From: Bacteroidota bacterium
GTDB taxonomy: Bacteria > Bacteroidota > Bacteroidia > Chitinophagales > Chitinophagaceae
Assembly: GCA_018267625.1 (NCBI GenBank)
Contig: JAFDYC010000099.1
Coordinates: 1-64,000, forward strand
Reading direction: 5' to 3'
Length of the DNA: 64,000 nt
Shown: piece after piece, positions 1 through 9,031 of the stretch
Numbering within the stretch: position 1 is the first letter of the stretch
Layout of the letters: each line of letters begins with the position of its first letter
Position numbers and translations under genes: made by a program
The notes under the pieces: model-generated
The model's database searches: none
What the model saw: only the letters and a program-made list of their open reading frames with translations
What the model was told of the DNA's origin: nothing

Positions 1-1
1 G

Positions 2-346
2 TACTACGTGAATGGCAGTACGGAAGCCGGCTGCAAGGCCAGCGATTCGATTTATGTGCTGGTGCATCAGGAGAGCGCGATAGCGGTGCCGAATGCCTTC
101 TCCCCCGGCTCAGAACCCAACCCGGTATTCAAGGTGCTGCACATGGGTACGGCCACACTGAAGAGCTTCCGGGTGTATAACCGCTGGGGCGCGAAAGTGT
201 TCGAGAGCTCCGACATCAACCAGGGCTGGGACGGCACCTTCAATGGGCAGCCGCAGCCGATGGGCGTGTATATCTATACGGTAGAAGCAGTGGACAACCA
301 CGGCAAGCCCTTCGTGAAGCAGGGGAATGTGACTCTGCTGCGCTAA
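2..346 (+). CDS. C-terminal end of a type IX secreted protein (type B sorting domain), partial
   Basis: This is the 3' end of a longer gene that enters the window from the left; the reading frame is open from base 2. The last ~85 residues match the gliding-motility-associated C-terminal domain (CHU_C, type B sorting signal of the type IX secretion system): it begins with the family pattern VPNAFSPG, continues with FRVYNRWGAKVFES, the GWDGTFNGQPQPMGVYIYTVEA core and ends in a short charged strand with KQGNVTLLR. Proteins with this domain cross the outer membrane through the type IX system and are usually large adhesins or repeat proteins with PKD or Ig-like domains upstream. The upstream residues (cysteine, YVLV strand) fit the end of such an Ig-like repeat. 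The function of the whole protein cannot be told from this fragment. Confidence 0.9.
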   Translation, partial: YYVNGSTEAGCKASDSIYVLVHQESAIAVPNAFSPGSEPNPVFKVLHMGTATLKSFRVYNRWGAKVFESSDINQGWDGTFNGQPQPMGVYIYTVEAVDNHGKPFVKQGNVTLLR

Positions 347-367
347 TCAGCCAGAAAGAATAAATCA

Positions 368-399
368 GAGAGGCCGCCAAACAGGCGGCCTCTCTTTTT
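368..399 (+). terminator. Rho-independent terminator of the type IX secreted protein gene
   Basis: A perfect 11-bp GC-rich stem (GAGAGGCCGCC / GGCGGCCTCTC) with a five-base loop is followed by five T residues, 22 bases after the stop codon. Confidence 0.93.
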
Positions 400-697
400 G
401 GGGGGATGATACAAGGTCAAGAACATCTTGTTGCATTGAATTCGATACTTCAAGTTTTGTAGGAACTATTTCAATCGCATGAATTGAAAGAACAGCAATA
501 GAAAGAGTCTAAAAGAGTAACGATGGGTTTTGAAACCTGTTCTTTTATGCCGGCATTACCCGAATAACCCTATTGAAAAAAGGATTAAAATATCAGAAAG
601 AAGCAAAAGGAATAGTAGGAAGTTCATACTGAGTACTTGTCAATCATAATGCTTTACCCTTATTTTGTCCTGCCGTATCAAACAAACGGCTTTACAA
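400..697. other. AT-rich intergenic stretch, nothing recognised
   Basis: Together with the terminator before it this makes about 350 bases without a gene. It is AT-rich and presumably holds the promoter of the next gene, but I see no clear TAnnTTTG box, no stable hairpin and no repeat. Confidence 0.5.
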
Positions 698-1066
698 ATG
701 GAAGAATTAATTGGACGCCTGCAAGAAGCAAAAAATCAGGTAGCTCGTCTAGAGGCTGAACTTTGGACTCGTTTGTTCTCAAACGCAAAAAGCGAAGCTC
801 AGTCCCGCCCTGAAATGCATATGCCTACCGTGCCCGTACCGGTAGATTACCCCCAACATGGCACTTGGCGGAGTAAGGTCCTTTATATCCTGAAGGAAGC
901 CGCAGGCCAAGGCCGTCAGCGGAGCGAAATCCGCCACTCCCTGCGCGAGCGTCATGTAGGGATTTGGCAAGAGCCCGCCATTGATGCACAACTCGCACAT
1001 ATGGAAAAAGAAGGCAAGGTGCGTGTAGAACGCCTCGCCGGACGTAATACCTATTTCTTAGCATAA
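698..1066 (+). CDS. Small protein with N-terminal coiled coil and C-terminal winged-helix-like region, function unknown
   Basis: I do not recognise a named family. The ATG at 698 is preferred over the TTG at 665 because it begins directly with a charged heptad-like segment (MEELIGRLQEAKNQVARLEAEL). The product is 122 residues. Residues 1-30 look like a short coiled coil; a proline-rich linker follows (MPTVPVPVDYP); the last ~65 residues (WRSKVLYILKEAAGQGRQRSEIRHSLRER ... LAHMEKEGKVRVERLAGRNTYFLA) have the helix-helix-helix-beta-wing layout of winged-helix DNA-binding domains, with the wing at the KVRVERL...TYFL end. A small DNA-binding regulator or a nucleoid-type protein is possible, but this is inference from shape only. 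It is a single-gene unit with its own terminator. Confidence 0.7.
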   Translation: MEELIGRLQEAKNQVARLEAELWTRLFSNAKSEAQSRPEMHMPTVPVPVDYPQHGTWRSKVLYILKEAAGQGRQRSEIRHSLRERHVGIWQEPAIDAQLAHMEKEGKVRVERLAGRNTYFLA

Positions 1067-1087
1067 ACCAAGCTCGGAATCAACTGG

Positions 1088-1118
1088 ATGGCTGTCCTTA
1101 GGGGCAGCCATTTTTTTT
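1088..1118 (+). terminator. Rho-independent terminator after the coiled-coil/winged-helix gene
   Basis: The stem ATGGCTG / CAGCCAT, extended by internal C/G pairs, has a short TTAG-type loop and runs into seven T residues, 22 bases after the stop. Confidence 0.88.
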
Positions 1119-1210
1119 CAGTACGTGAACAGGTCCCTTTATCCGCTGCAGGTTGAAATGAACATATTTCCATCACAGCTTTGGGCATGATTTCGCTTCT
1201 CGGCTATACC

Positions 1211-1326
1211 CCGGAAAGCACAGATACTACGAGAAAAGCTACATGTTAGCACTGGCCCCTAAACGTGCGACGCAACGAAAGCAGCATCAGGGCGCTGAAG
1301 CTGACAAACAAAAAAATCGTATCCAG
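1211..1326. repeat. Dispersed intergenic repeat, copy A
   Basis: This block is clearly similar to 48265-48392. The conserved core at 1265-1301 (GTGCGACGCAACGAA, then GCATCAGGGCGCTGAAGC) is almost identical in the other copy. Weaker similarity extends upstream (ACAGAT.CTAC, AAAGCT, TAGCAC.GGCCCC) and downstream (AAAAAATC, GTATCCA). Both copies lie just after a Rho-independent terminator and outside any gene. The origin is unknown: it may be a decayed mobile element, a repeated small RNA gene or a decayed coding fragment. Confidence 0.7.
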
Positions 1327-1380
1327 GGGAAAGCTTGTCAACAGGTAGAGGCGAGGAATTGTGGAAATATGGGCTGACTA

Positions 1381-1422
1381 AAACGAAAAAAGTTGCCCTA
1401 TTCAGGGCAACTTTTTTCGTTT
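1381..1422 (-). terminator. Strong bidirectional-looking terminator after the type IX secreted protein gene
   Basis: A perfect 19-bp inverted repeat (AAACGAAAAAAGTTGCCCT and its complement) with a four-base ATTC loop. The A/T outer half gives a U-run in either direction. It lies 20 bases downstream of the stop of the minus-strand gene that ends at 1443. Confidence 0.92.
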
Positions 1423-1442
1423 CTACAATTTGCCGAAAGTGA

Positions 1443-2822
1443 TTAGTGCTTTACGGGTAGTTTCCATGTAAAGATTGTACCAGAAGGGCTCTTTGCTTGT
1501 AGCAGATACATTCCTTCTGGAAGATTTTCAACCGAAGCGCTGAGCAATGATTGTGAAACAGAGCGAACAGGCAATTCAATTTCTCGCCCTTGCATATCGA
1601 AAAGGAAAATCCGGAAGCTTTTTAAATCGGTCTCTTTTCCCACACGCAACTGAAGTGAGGTGTTTGCCGGTAAGGGGCTGAGTATGATTTCCAATGTTGT
1701 TGATTCTGAAGTTGGAATCTCCAGAGCAGGCTCATAGTAGAAATAGCTTTGGTTGGCATTGTCGCCAACAGCCCAAGCAGTACCATTCCATTTCATCGTA
1801 CTATTTACGATTTGCTGTCCCGACTTGTTGTAGCTATGAAGCGTGTTGCTGTTGTTTACAAAGCTCATGCTGGACGAATCCCATGTTTGAAGCAATTCGC
1901 TCGACAGGCTGCCTGAGGGGTTGTATTTGCTGCTTGTTTGGGATACGGAGTACCAGCCAACGACACCCGGCAGGAACAATTCTCTGACTTCAAAGCTGGG
2001 TTGATGAGCGTGGTTGAGAGTATAGTTATGGCATTCGTTTGGCATCCAACTATGGTGGAAATTCTCCCATTCATATGTAGTATCTGCATCCTGATGGCCG
2101 GTGGGGTTGCTAAAAGACCAGACGTAGCGCTTCTTGAATTCCCATAGGCTTAAGGTGCTGTTCCAGTATTGAAGGACTTGCTCCTGTAATTGTCCATAGT
2201 TTGAATAGGTGTTTGTTTCTTGCAGGTAGTCGTTCCAAGCTTGAGTATTCTTGTCCCAAAAACGTTGGAGCCGACTCATTCTTTGGTCGCGGGCATTTAA
2301 ATCGTAGTGTTCGAAAATCCCATTGAGGTAGCTTGAAGAGGCGTTATCCCAAATCTGGTAAAGCAAGTCGGTAGCTACGCCATTTGAGTTGACGGAATAG
2401 TTGTAGCGTATAAAATTTTGGAAACTGTCACCATTCTTGCTCCAGAACTGGTAATCGGTTTGGATATTTCCGCCTTGGGCATCATAGAAGTAGAGGTAGC
2501 GATCGTATGGATGCCAGTTGCCTTCCTGAAAGCGAAAGTGCAATAGGGACTGAACCTGAGTTGTGTATTTTGAAGTATATTCTATGCGGCTTGAGTCAAT
2601 AGGGCTAAGTGCTGAATCCTTTGCTGAATACCAGGTGTAGGCAAGCATACGCGGCCCAAAAGTATTTTGGCGGTCAGGTGCCTTTTTGTGTTCCAGACGG
2701 AAAGCATTCGCATCATGTAGATCTGGCATTGCAGGCCATTGTTGCGCAAAAGAAGGGACAGAGATGAAACAAAAGCAAATTGCTATCATCATCTCAGCAT
2801 GTATTGGGAGTAAGTGTTTCAT
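1443..2822 (-). CDS. Secreted protein with type IX (type A) C-terminal sorting domain
   Basis: The 459-residue product starts with a signal peptide (basic start, hydrophobic IAICFCFISV, cleavage near SFA-QQ at about residue 27). The middle consists of repeated aromatic strands with a recurring pattern like W(D/N)...YxN...R/H..Y.Y at roughly 30-residue intervals, as in repeat proteins that describe tyrosine/aspartate-rich beta sheets. The last ~80 residues form a type A sorting domain: hydrophobic ILSPLPANTSLQLRV, then FRIFLFDMQGREI, then NLPEGMYLLQAKSPSGTIFTWKLPVKH. It is thus exported by Sec, crosses the outer membrane by the type IX system and ends at the cell surface or outside. The actual role of the repeat body is not recognisable. 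It stands alone, with its own terminator. Confidence 0.88.
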   Translation of the reverse strand: MKHLLPIHAEMMIAICFCFISVPSFAQQWPAMPDLHDANAFRLEHKKAPDRQNTFGPRMLAYTWYSAKDSALSPIDSSRIEYTSKYTTQVQSLLHFRFQEGNWHPYDRYLYFYDAQGGNIQTDYQFWSKNGDSFQNFIRYNYSVNSNGVATDLLYQIWDNASSSYLNGIFEHYDLNARDQRMSRLQRFWDKNTQAWNDYLQETNTYSNYGQLQEQVLQYWNSTLSLWEFKKRYVWSFSNPTGHQDADTTYEWENFHHSWMPNECHNYTLNHAHQPSFEVRELFLPGVVGWYSVSQTSSKYNPSGSLSSELLQTWDSSSMSFVNNSNTLHSYNKSGQQIVNSTMKWNGTAWAVGDNANQSYFYYEPALEIPTSESTTLEIILSPLPANTSLQLRVGKETDLKSFRIFLFDMQGREIELPVRSVSQSLLSASVENLPEGMYLLQAKSPSGTIFTWKLPVKH

Positions 2823-3323
2823 TATTGGAGGTGATTTATTTGAGCATGATGGAGCCGTGCAGCCGCGGTCTGGGCAAAGACCTGCCTGTTGGCCTTTGAG
2901 GGCCAGAATCCGCGGGCTGTTTCACGGCCGCTTTTTAGAAATAGATTCTTTTCTACTTTGCTGAAAAGGCACTTGTAGCACCTGTCAAAGAAGAATCTGG
3001 TTGCCAAAAACCCATAAAAAGGTTTATGTGCAAATGAAGAAGGTTAGCCTGAGTAGTCTGGGCATAAAATTGTTTTGTCCATTTTTTTGCAGCCTGCACA
3101 TTCCTGCGCAAAGACTACATTGAAAAGAATAAGATTTGCTATTCAATAGCTCTTCAGGCAAAGAGTTGAATAGTATTTCCGGGCTCCAGGCGGTGACCTG
3201 GCTGTTAGAACAAGTTGGTTTTCGAAATAATCAGAATACCCTTAGTGCTAACGACAAAGAAGACAGCAATCCCAAAAATATGGTTGGTAGAAAGCAGAGA
3301 TATTTTTTCTTCTTATTTGCCCC
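2823..3323. other. Intergenic stretch without recognised features
   Basis: About 500 bases separate two minus-strand genes. No start-supported gene, no tRNA, no stable terminator hairpin and no repeat copy were found. The promoter of the secreted protein gene to the left must lie here, but no clean TAnnTTTG box is visible on the minus strand. Confidence 0.45.
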
Positions 3324-4985
3324 TCAAGGCCACCTTACAAAAAAAATAAAGCCATTTCGGGCACCGAGCTCATGAAGCTGAGGCAAAGACCGCCAATGTT
3401 TCGCGTCACTGACTTTGCAGATGAAATAGGCTGGCTTGTCTAATGGCCCACTGAGCAGCCAGGCTTCATTGGCTTCCATGATAGTAGATGCACCTACATC
3501 AGAATGCACCCTGTGATAATAAGAGGGGTTAGTGGAGGGCAGCTTACGGCTGTAGAATAAATGTGCGTAGCTCTTATAGCCCAACGGATGCAGGTACACA
3601 TCTTTTCCGGCCAGGCTCTGAAAAAATTCGATGGCAGCACGCTGGGAATAGGCTTCCACCTTGGGGCTGAAATGCAACACGGCCACTTGAATCATCAATA
3701 CCTGAACGATACAGAGCAGGAGGATGGCCCGGCGAAAATGCCGGCGCATCAAGGCTACGCTATAAATGATAGCCAGTAAATACAAACCACCAAATAAACA
3801 TTCCGCAGCAGACCAGTGAACGGAGGCCTGTAGGTTGCCTACTGCAAAGGGGTCTTGAATTAGCGGGATAATTTGGGATTTATAGATGCCAACCAGAGGC
3901 AGGGAAAGTATTGCTATAGCCAGCAAGCCACCAATCAACAGTAATCCGAATTGCACCCATCGGCGGATCTGTCGTTTATCTTCTATCAAGCGGGTCACTT
4001 GCACGGCAGCGATGTAGGTAAGTGGATAGTAGCAGAGCGAGGAGTAGTGTACAATTTTCGTCTTGACAATCGAAAACAAAATGAGCACGACCCAAAAAAG
4101 GATCCACATCCAACGCATGAAATCGGCAGCAGCCGGAGGTTCTACCTGTTCCTTTTTTCTCCATTGGAATAAAAAAAGTGAAGCAGGGAAACAGCCTATC
4201 AGCAGCACTATAGGATGGTAGTACCAGGGCTCTTCATGGTCGGCAATATTCTGGCCAAAAAGCCCAGCCTGATAGGCTATAAATTCCCTCAGGAACGTCC
4301 AGCCATGCAAAGCTGCTTCCGGCCCGAACCAGAGTAACATGGTCAGCATTCCAATGGCTGCCATCACTAAGAAATCAGTCCAGTGGTATCCCTTCAAGCC
4401 ACGCTGCATCAGCAGGAATACGAGGAGTGCCAGGCCTGAGACAAGAATGGCAACAGGACCTTTTGTCAATACGGCAAGTCCGATAAACAACCCGCCCAAT
4501 GCGGCGTGTAAAAGCCTTTTCTGCCCCCCTTTCATCAGCCAGACCTGAATGAAAGCCAGTAGGATAAAATAGTTAAAAACAGGATCAATGATGCCACTTT
4601 TGAAATAGATCTGCGGCAACCAGGATGCAGCATACAGTACCGCCCACCAAATACCCGTCTTTTGATTACGGGCCTTGCTACCCGCCCAAAACAAGGTGAG
4701 CAATGTGGCAATCCCTGTCAGGGCATCTGGTAGTCGGGCTGCATACTCACCTACCCCAAACAAAGACATGCAAGCCACTTGCAGCCAGATGAAAAGGGGT
4801 GGTTTTTCATAAAAAGGCATGTAGTCTATCTGCATGCGCAGATAGTCTTTCGTCACGATCATTTCCCGGGCGCATTCTGCGAAATTGATTTCGTCCCAAT
4901 CGAACAGATGCACATGTCCGAGAAAAGGGAGGAACAGGATGGCCGCAGCGATGCAGATGAGAAAATAAATTCGACGGGTTGCCAT
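3324..4985 (-). CDS. GT39-family membrane glycosyltransferase (ArnT/PMT-like)
   Basis: The 553-residue integral membrane protein has about 12 hydrophobic segments. The first periplasmic loop, right after the first membrane helix, carries the acidic signature WDEINFAECAREM (Asp31-Glu32), the catalytic/metal-binding acidic pair of GT-C enzymes in the PMT_2/ArnT group. It is followed by the typical EKPPLFIWLQ segment and by GEYAARLPDALTGI. Such enzymes move a sugar from a polyprenyl phosphate donor onto lipid A, other lipids or proteins on the periplasmic face. The gene lies 3 bases after a PAP2 phosphatase gene and in one run with an LptF/G-like permease, which suggests lipid A or other envelope glycolipid modification. 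The exact donor and acceptor cannot be read from the sequence. Confidence 0.88.
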   Translation of the reverse strand: MATRRIYFLICIAAAILFLPFLGHVHLFDWDEINFAECAREMIVTKDYLRMQIDYMPFYEKPPLFIWLQVACMSLFGVGEYAARLPDALTGIATLLTLFWAGSKARNQKTGIWWAVLYAASWLPQIYFKSGIIDPVFNYFILLAFIQVWLMKGGQKRLLHAALGGLFIGLAVLTKGPVAILVSGLALLVFLLMQRGLKGYHWTDFLVMAAIGMLTMLLWFGPEAALHGWTFLREFIAYQAGLFGQNIADHEEPWYYHPIVLLIGCFPASLFLFQWRKKEQVEPPAAADFMRWMWILFWVVLILFSIVKTKIVHYSSLCYYPLTYIAAVQVTRLIEDKRQIRRWVQFGLLLIGGLLAIAILSLPLVGIYKSQIIPLIQDPFAVGNLQASVHWSAAECLFGGLYLLAIIYSVALMRRHFRRAILLLCIVQVLMIQVAVLHFSPKVEAYSQRAAIEFFQSLAGKDVYLHPLGYKSYAHLFYSRKLPSTNPSYYHRVHSDVGASTIMEANEAWLLSGPLDKPAYFICKVSDAKHWRSLPQLHELGARNGFIFFVRWP

Positions 4986-4988
4986 CTG

Positions 4989-5681
4989 TCAATGGGGCTG
5001 ATTAAAGCTCATTTGTTGATTTTCTAACCTAAGTGCGCCCCGGCTCCAAAGCTGTATCAATTCAAAACAAAGAGCCGAAACAGAAGCGCCAATCAGGCTG
5101 CCCACAAAAATATCGAGATAGAAATGGGCCGCAAGGTAGAGTCTTGAATAGGCTACGGCACAGGCAAACAATAGCAAAAGCAGCCCAAACCAACGCCGGC
5201 GAAAGGGGAGCATCATACTCAAAAAACAGCACAGGCTAAATACACCTCCGCTATGCCCGGAAGGAAAAGAACGTTGATAGAGATGGGGCCATTCGGGCCG
5301 GATATGAAGCCAGGAGGGATTTTGCAGCAATTCGAGTTTAAAAAACTCCAGGGGTCGTGGAGCCTGAGCCAGGCTTTTAATTAGTTGAATCAACAGCGTA
5401 GGGAATACGGTGCAAGAGACAGCGGCTAAAACATACCAACGATTGCGGCAGGCCGGAAACAACCACATCAACAGCAGCAAAACGACAACAATGCCAGCAC
5501 CATCGCCCATGAACGTGAGCCCCCGCATCAGCACATCCAGGAACTCGTTATGATGCCGATTGATGCTAAGAAATAGCTGACTCTTGTTGAAAACCAGCAA
5601 GAGGATTCCGCCTATGAGCACCCAAACCAGAAACGGGAAAACAAACCAGGGGTTAAGGGATGAGCGGGGTTGCCGGGGCAC
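4989..5681 (-). CDS. PAP2-family membrane phosphatase
   Basis: All three motifs of the PAP2/type 2 phosphatidic acid phosphatase family are present. With the start at 5681 they are Lys102...Arg109-Pro (KSLAQAPRP), PSGH (140-143) and Ser-Arg...His186...Asp190 (SRLYLAAHFYLD), on a background of six membrane segments. The frame is open up to 5810, but that overlaps the permease gene by 110 bases. A GTG at 5681, 19 bases after the permease stop, gives a 230-residue protein that starts just before the first membrane helix, so I prefer it. Family members dephosphorylate lipid phosphates such as undecaprenyl pyrophosphate, phosphatidylglycerol phosphate or lipid A. Between an LptF/G-like gene and a GT39 transferase, a lipid A or carrier-lipid phosphatase is the likeliest role (inference). 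Confidence 0.88.
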   Translation of the reverse strand: MPRQPRSSLNPWFVFPFLVWVLIGGILLLVFNKSQLFLSINRHHNEFLDVLMRGLTFMGDGAGIVVVLLLLMWLFPACRNRWYVLAAVSCTVFPTLLIQLIKSLAQAPRPLEFFKLELLQNPSWLHIRPEWPHLYQRSFPSGHSGGVFSLCCFLSMMLPFRRRWFGLLLLLFACAVAYSRLYLAAHFYLDIFVGSLIGASVSALCFELIQLWSRGALRLENQQMSFNQPH

Positions 5682-5700
5682 AGTGCTTTCTATTAAAACT

Positions 5701-7164
5701 TTATGATGCAGGATGGCGATGACGTGAAAGTCTGCGCCATATGCGGAAGTACCATTCCTTGCTGAAAACCGGAGCATCGTTCCGTGCAGCGCGTACAATG
5801 ACAATGGCAATAGGCAACAACATCGCCGTGCTCATCCACATCCCCATCCAGGCCGGCATGGTGCGCGCCTTGGCAATTTCTTCACCCGCCTTCGACATGA
5901 TAAAATAGAGTACAAAGAATCCAATTGCCACTACGATAGGCATGCCCATGCCTCCCCTGCGGATGATGGCACCCAAAGGCGCCCCAATCAGGAACAACAA
6001 CACACAGGCAAATGATAGTGTGAATTTGCCATGCAGGACAATCTGTCGTTTCACTAAGCTATCATCATTGATGCTGACATTATTTGCAGTGTAGCCAATG
6101 AGTTGAATGGCATTGCGCACATTCGCAATGGTTGCATCTAAAGCTTTTCCGCGGACGCTATCTGGCACATAACCCATAAAACTTGGGCCGAAATTTTCTG
6201 CTGGTTGGCTATTTATTTCGTCTAATCGGTGCCTGAAATTCTTACCAATATCCGTCTTGCTATAAACGGGGAGGTAAGGAGCGAAATTGGCTTCGCTCAG
6301 CTTGATGTCGTGTTGTTTTGTTTTTCGGATTTGTGCAATGTCATCCCGAAGCTGCCGGACATTCATCATCTGGTAGCCCCCTTTAAAGAGGTCTTCATTG
6401 GAACGTGAAAGCTTCAGTGCGGAGAGGTCAATAATCTTGTCGTAGCGGGCAAAATGCATTCTGGTTTGCGTAGCGTGGGGCCCGGAATTAGGGTTATTTA
6501 CGTCGCTGCCTTCCTGATAGCGCCATCCATTCCTTAGTCGAAATATCAAGAACTTTCCATCCGGGGAAGGGCTGACTGCACCACTTTCAGCCAGTACTAC
6601 TCTCGCATTGCCGCCGTATGGCCCCCGTTCGTAGATGATGATGTTGTGTACCGTGGCACCATCGTCGCTTTTGGAACCAACCTTGATTGTGTAGCCTGGG
6701 ATTTCACTATTGAAAACGCCGGGGCGAATATTGAAACTCATCTTGGCATTTCGGAGGTCATACAGCAAAGAGAAAGCCCTGAGGTTTGCACGCGGGATTA
6801 CATTGTTGTTGAAAAAAAAAGCCCCGATGGCGACAAAAGAAATAACCACGACCAGGGGTTTCATCACGCGCAGCAAAGAGATTCCGGAAGACTTGATAGC
6901 GACTAATTCAAAAGACTCACCCATGCTTCCGAAGGTCATGATGGAAGCCAGAAGGATGCCTAAGGGCAGGGCCAGGGGCACCATGGTGGAGCTCATGAAA
7001 AACAAAAGTTGCAGGATAATCCAGACACTGAACCCTTTCCCCAAGAGCTCATCCATATAGAGCCAGAAAAACTGCATCACTAACACAAACAGCGACACGA
7101 AAAACGTGACGATGAAAGGCCCTAAGAAAGAGCGAATGATGAGTATGTCGAGTTTTTTTACCAA
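5701..7164 (-). CDS. LptF/LptG family permease (YjgP/YjgQ)
   Basis: The 487-residue protein has the LptF/G layout: three membrane helices near the N-terminus (MVKKLDILIIRSFLGPFIVTFF..., MVPLALPLGILLASIMTFGSMGESFELVAIKSSGISLLRV), a large periplasmic beta-jellyroll region (about residues 110-370), and three C-terminal helices. The segment FGSMGESFELVAIKSSGIS is the coupling-helix region that touches the LptB ATPase. In the Lpt machine this subunit draws lipopolysaccharide from the inner membrane and passes it to the periplasmic bridge. No second permease or lptB gene is in the window; Bacteroidota often encode them apart. It heads a minus-strand run with the PAP2 and GT39 genes. About 180 bases upstream have no gene. 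Confidence 0.92.
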   Translation of the reverse strand: MVKKLDILIIRSFLGPFIVTFFVSLFVLVMQFFWLYMDELLGKGFSVWIILQLLFFMSSTMVPLALPLGILLASIMTFGSMGESFELVAIKSSGISLLRVMKPLVVVISFVAIGAFFFNNNVIPRANLRAFSLLYDLRNAKMSFNIRPGVFNSEIPGYTIKVGSKSDDGATVHNIIIYERGPYGGNARVVLAESGAVSPSPDGKFLIFRLRNGWRYQEGSDVNNPNSGPHATQTRMHFARYDKIIDLSALKLSRSNEDLFKGGYQMMNVRQLRDDIAQIRKTKQHDIKLSEANFAPYLPVYSKTDIGKNFRHRLDEINSQPAENFGPSFMGYVPDSVRGKALDATIANVRNAIQLIGYTANNVSINDDSLVKRQIVLHGKFTLSFACVLLFLIGAPLGAIIRRGGMGMPIVVAIGFFVLYFIMSKAGEEIAKARTMPAWMGMWMSTAMLLPIAIVIVRAARNDAPVFSKEWYFRIWRRLSRHRHPAS

Positions 7165-7348
7165 GGCAAACGCGAACTTAGGATACAGTCAGGCAGCGAA
7201 GCGAGATTATCTGGGAAGGGGAAGGTCACCCAAATGAAAGTCTCAGATCAAAATGAAAAAATGCAAACCAAGCGAACGCCATGAATTAGGAAATGCCCGC
7301 CGGTGAAACGACGGGTGATTCCTAGTATTCTATCTAAAGGAGAACCAA

Positions 7349-7738
7349 TCAGGCGGCCCCGATTCTGTGTTTCAGATTTTGAATCTGCTGATTCCAGAGT
7401 TGCTGACTGCTGGTCAGGTCGGCTTTCTCGGCATAGTCCGTAATGCGGAGAATAGTCTCATTCGTTACAGGGCTCTGCTCGATACGAAATTCAAAGAACT
7501 CGTCATCATCGTAGTAGTCCCAACGATAACGTACGTAGTTGTTGTCAAAAATCTCAGTTTGAATCGCTTCGTCCACGGCTCCATTCCAAGTGAAATAGAA
7601 ACGGTCTTCGCGTTGGTCAACCTTTTCAGCAAACCATTCCTGTAGGCCAACCGCAGTGGACAGGAAACCAAACAGGATGGTTGGTGAGCTGCGGATGGGA
7701 AACTCGAGTGTGTAGATAATCTTCTTTTTTGCGGCCAT
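7349..7738 (-). CDS. START-like (SRPBCC/AHSA1-type) protein of Bacteroidota
   Basis: The 129-residue soluble protein has the START/Bet v1 fold pattern: an N-terminal strand (KKKIIYTLEFPIRSSPTILFGFLSTAVGLQEWFAEKV), paired strands rich in aromatic and acidic residues (FYFTWNGAVDEAIQTEIFDNNYVRYRWDYYDDDEFFEFRIEQ) and a C-terminal amphipathic helix (LTSSQQLWNQQIQNLKHRIGA). This small single-domain family is widespread in Bacteroidota with no known ligand; related START folds bind hydrophobic molecules in a cavity closed by the last helix. It is a single gene, divergently arranged to rpoD across a ~225-bp gap. Confidence 0.85.
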   Translation of the reverse strand: MAAKKKIIYTLEFPIRSSPTILFGFLSTAVGLQEWFAEKVDQREDRFYFTWNGAVDEAIQTEIFDNNYVRYRWDYYDDDEFFEFRIEQSPVTNETILRITDYAEKADLTSSQQLWNQQIQNLKHRIGAA

Positions 7739-7863
7739 TGAACGCTTGCTTGAGTAAATTGCTTAGGTGTGCAATTATAGAAAAAGGCCTGAGCTTTCAA
7801 AATCAAATTTTCAAAGAGGCTCTTAAAGCTTGTCTTCTAGTTGTTAAATGCCTCTTAAGATTT

Positions 7864-7895
7864 TTTGGTTTGGATTGATGGTAACCATAAGTTTG
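7864..7895 (+). promoter_or_regulatory. Bacteroidota-type promoter of rpoD
   Basis: TTTG at 7864-7867 and TAAGTTTG at 7888-7895, spaced by 20 bases, match the Bacteroidota -33/-7 consensus (TTTG ... TAnnTTTG). Transcription would begin near 7902, about 60 bases before rpoD. Confidence 0.68.
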
Positions 7896-7965
7896 TCTGA
7901 GCAGTGTCTGCAATTTGTTTCGATAACCCCATTCTTTAACCCCAACAATCGCTTTTCTTATGTCC

Positions 7966-8835
7966 ATGCGTCAACTCAAAATTTCGAAAAGCATCACTAA
8001 CCGGGAAAGCCAGAGTCTGGAGAAATATCTTCAGGAAATTGGCAAAGTGGATCTAATCACTCCGGAAGAAGAAGTGCGGCTGGCAGTACTTATCCGCCAG
8101 GGCGACCAGCGAGCATTGGACCGCCTCACCAAAGCCAACCTGCGCTTTGTAGTGTCCGTGGCCAAGCAGTATCAGAACCAAGGCCTCACCCTGAGCGACC
8201 TGATTAATGAAGGCAACTTCGGCCTCATTAAAGCCGCTCAACGTTTCGATGAAACACGAGGCTTTAAGTTTATTTCTTATGCTGTATGGTGGATTCGCCA
8301 AAGTATCCTTCAGGCATTGGCTGAACAAAGCCGCATTGTACGACTACCTCTCAACAAGGTAGGTCTGAGCAACAAAATCAATCGTGCCTACTGCATGTTG
8401 GAGCAAGAATTTGAACGCGAGCCAACCGTTGAAGAGTTGGCGGATATTCTAGATATTGGTCTGGAAGAAATCGAAACTACCCTCGGCGTTGCAGCCCGTC
8501 ACGTGAGTATGGATGCCCCGATTGGCGATACCGATGAATCCAGTCTGATTGATGTGTTAGTCAACCCCAATGCCGAAGCAACGGATGCTGAGTTGGATCA
8601 TATTGACTCACTTCGCTGCGAACTTGGCCGCTCGCTGCGCCTGCTGAGTGAGCGACAGCGCGATGTTCTGCTTCTTTTTTATGGTATCGGAGTGGACAAC
8701 CCTATGAGCCTGGAAGACATCGGCGAGCGATTTGCCCTGACCCGCGAACGGGTCCGTCAAATCAAAGACAAAGCTATCTGCCGCCTACGAACCGAAAACA
8801 AGTGCGTCCGTCTGAAAAGCTATCTTGGTAACTAA
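7966..8835 (+). CDS. rpoD: Primary sigma factor RpoD/SigA, short Bacteroidota type
   Basis: The 289-residue protein lacks the long region 1.1 of proteobacterial sigma-70 and has the short layout of Bacteroidota. Region 1.2 starts [28 protein letters not shown]; region 2 contains [33 protein letters not shown] and the -10 reading helix [17 protein letters not shown]; region 3 contains [17 protein letters not shown]; region 4 contains [14 protein letters not shown] and the helix-turn-helix [23 protein letters not shown]. An ATG two codons earlier (7960) is possible, but homologues begin MRQLKI. The final ~18 residues ([19 protein letters not shown]) differ from the usual Bacteroidota ending (RLR..SRSKLL..YLG), and region 2 has Phe in NEGNFG where Leu is usual, so this copy is slightly divergent. 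A promoter and a terminator frame it as a single-gene unit. Confidence 0.95.
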   Translation: MRQLKISKSITNRESQSLEKYLQEIGKVDLITPEEEVRLAVLIRQGDQRALDRLTKANLRFVVSVAKQYQNQGLTLSDLINEGNFGLIKAAQRFDETRGFKFISYAVWWIRQSILQALAEQSRIVRLPLNKVGLSNKINRAYCMLEQEFEREPTVEELADILDIGLEEIETTLGVAARHVSMDAPIGDTDESSLIDVLVNPNAEATDAELDHIDSLRCELGRSLRLLSERQRDVLLLFYGIGVDNPMSLEDIGERFALTRERVRQIKDKAICRLRTENKCVRLKSYLGN

Positions 8836-8875
8836 AATCCAGACTGCAAATACGATTACACCTATACTTTAATCG

Positions 8876-8907
8876 AAGGCTGCCTCAAAAGGGCAGCCTT
8901 TGTTTTT
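8876..8907 (+). terminator. Rho-independent terminator of rpoD
   Basis: The stem AAGGCTGCC / GGCAGCCTT with a seven-base loop is followed by TGTTTTT, 40 bases after the rpoD stop. Confidence 0.9.
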
Positions 8908-9031
8908 AAAAATAATTTGAGTCAGAATCCTCAAATTATCAAGTCAGGTTTCCCCTATCCATAATAGCATTTAAAACTGGTAGTGGCTTGCGAACAAGAC
9001 TTGTTCGTTGCCTTCCTTTGCAAGCCTTTTC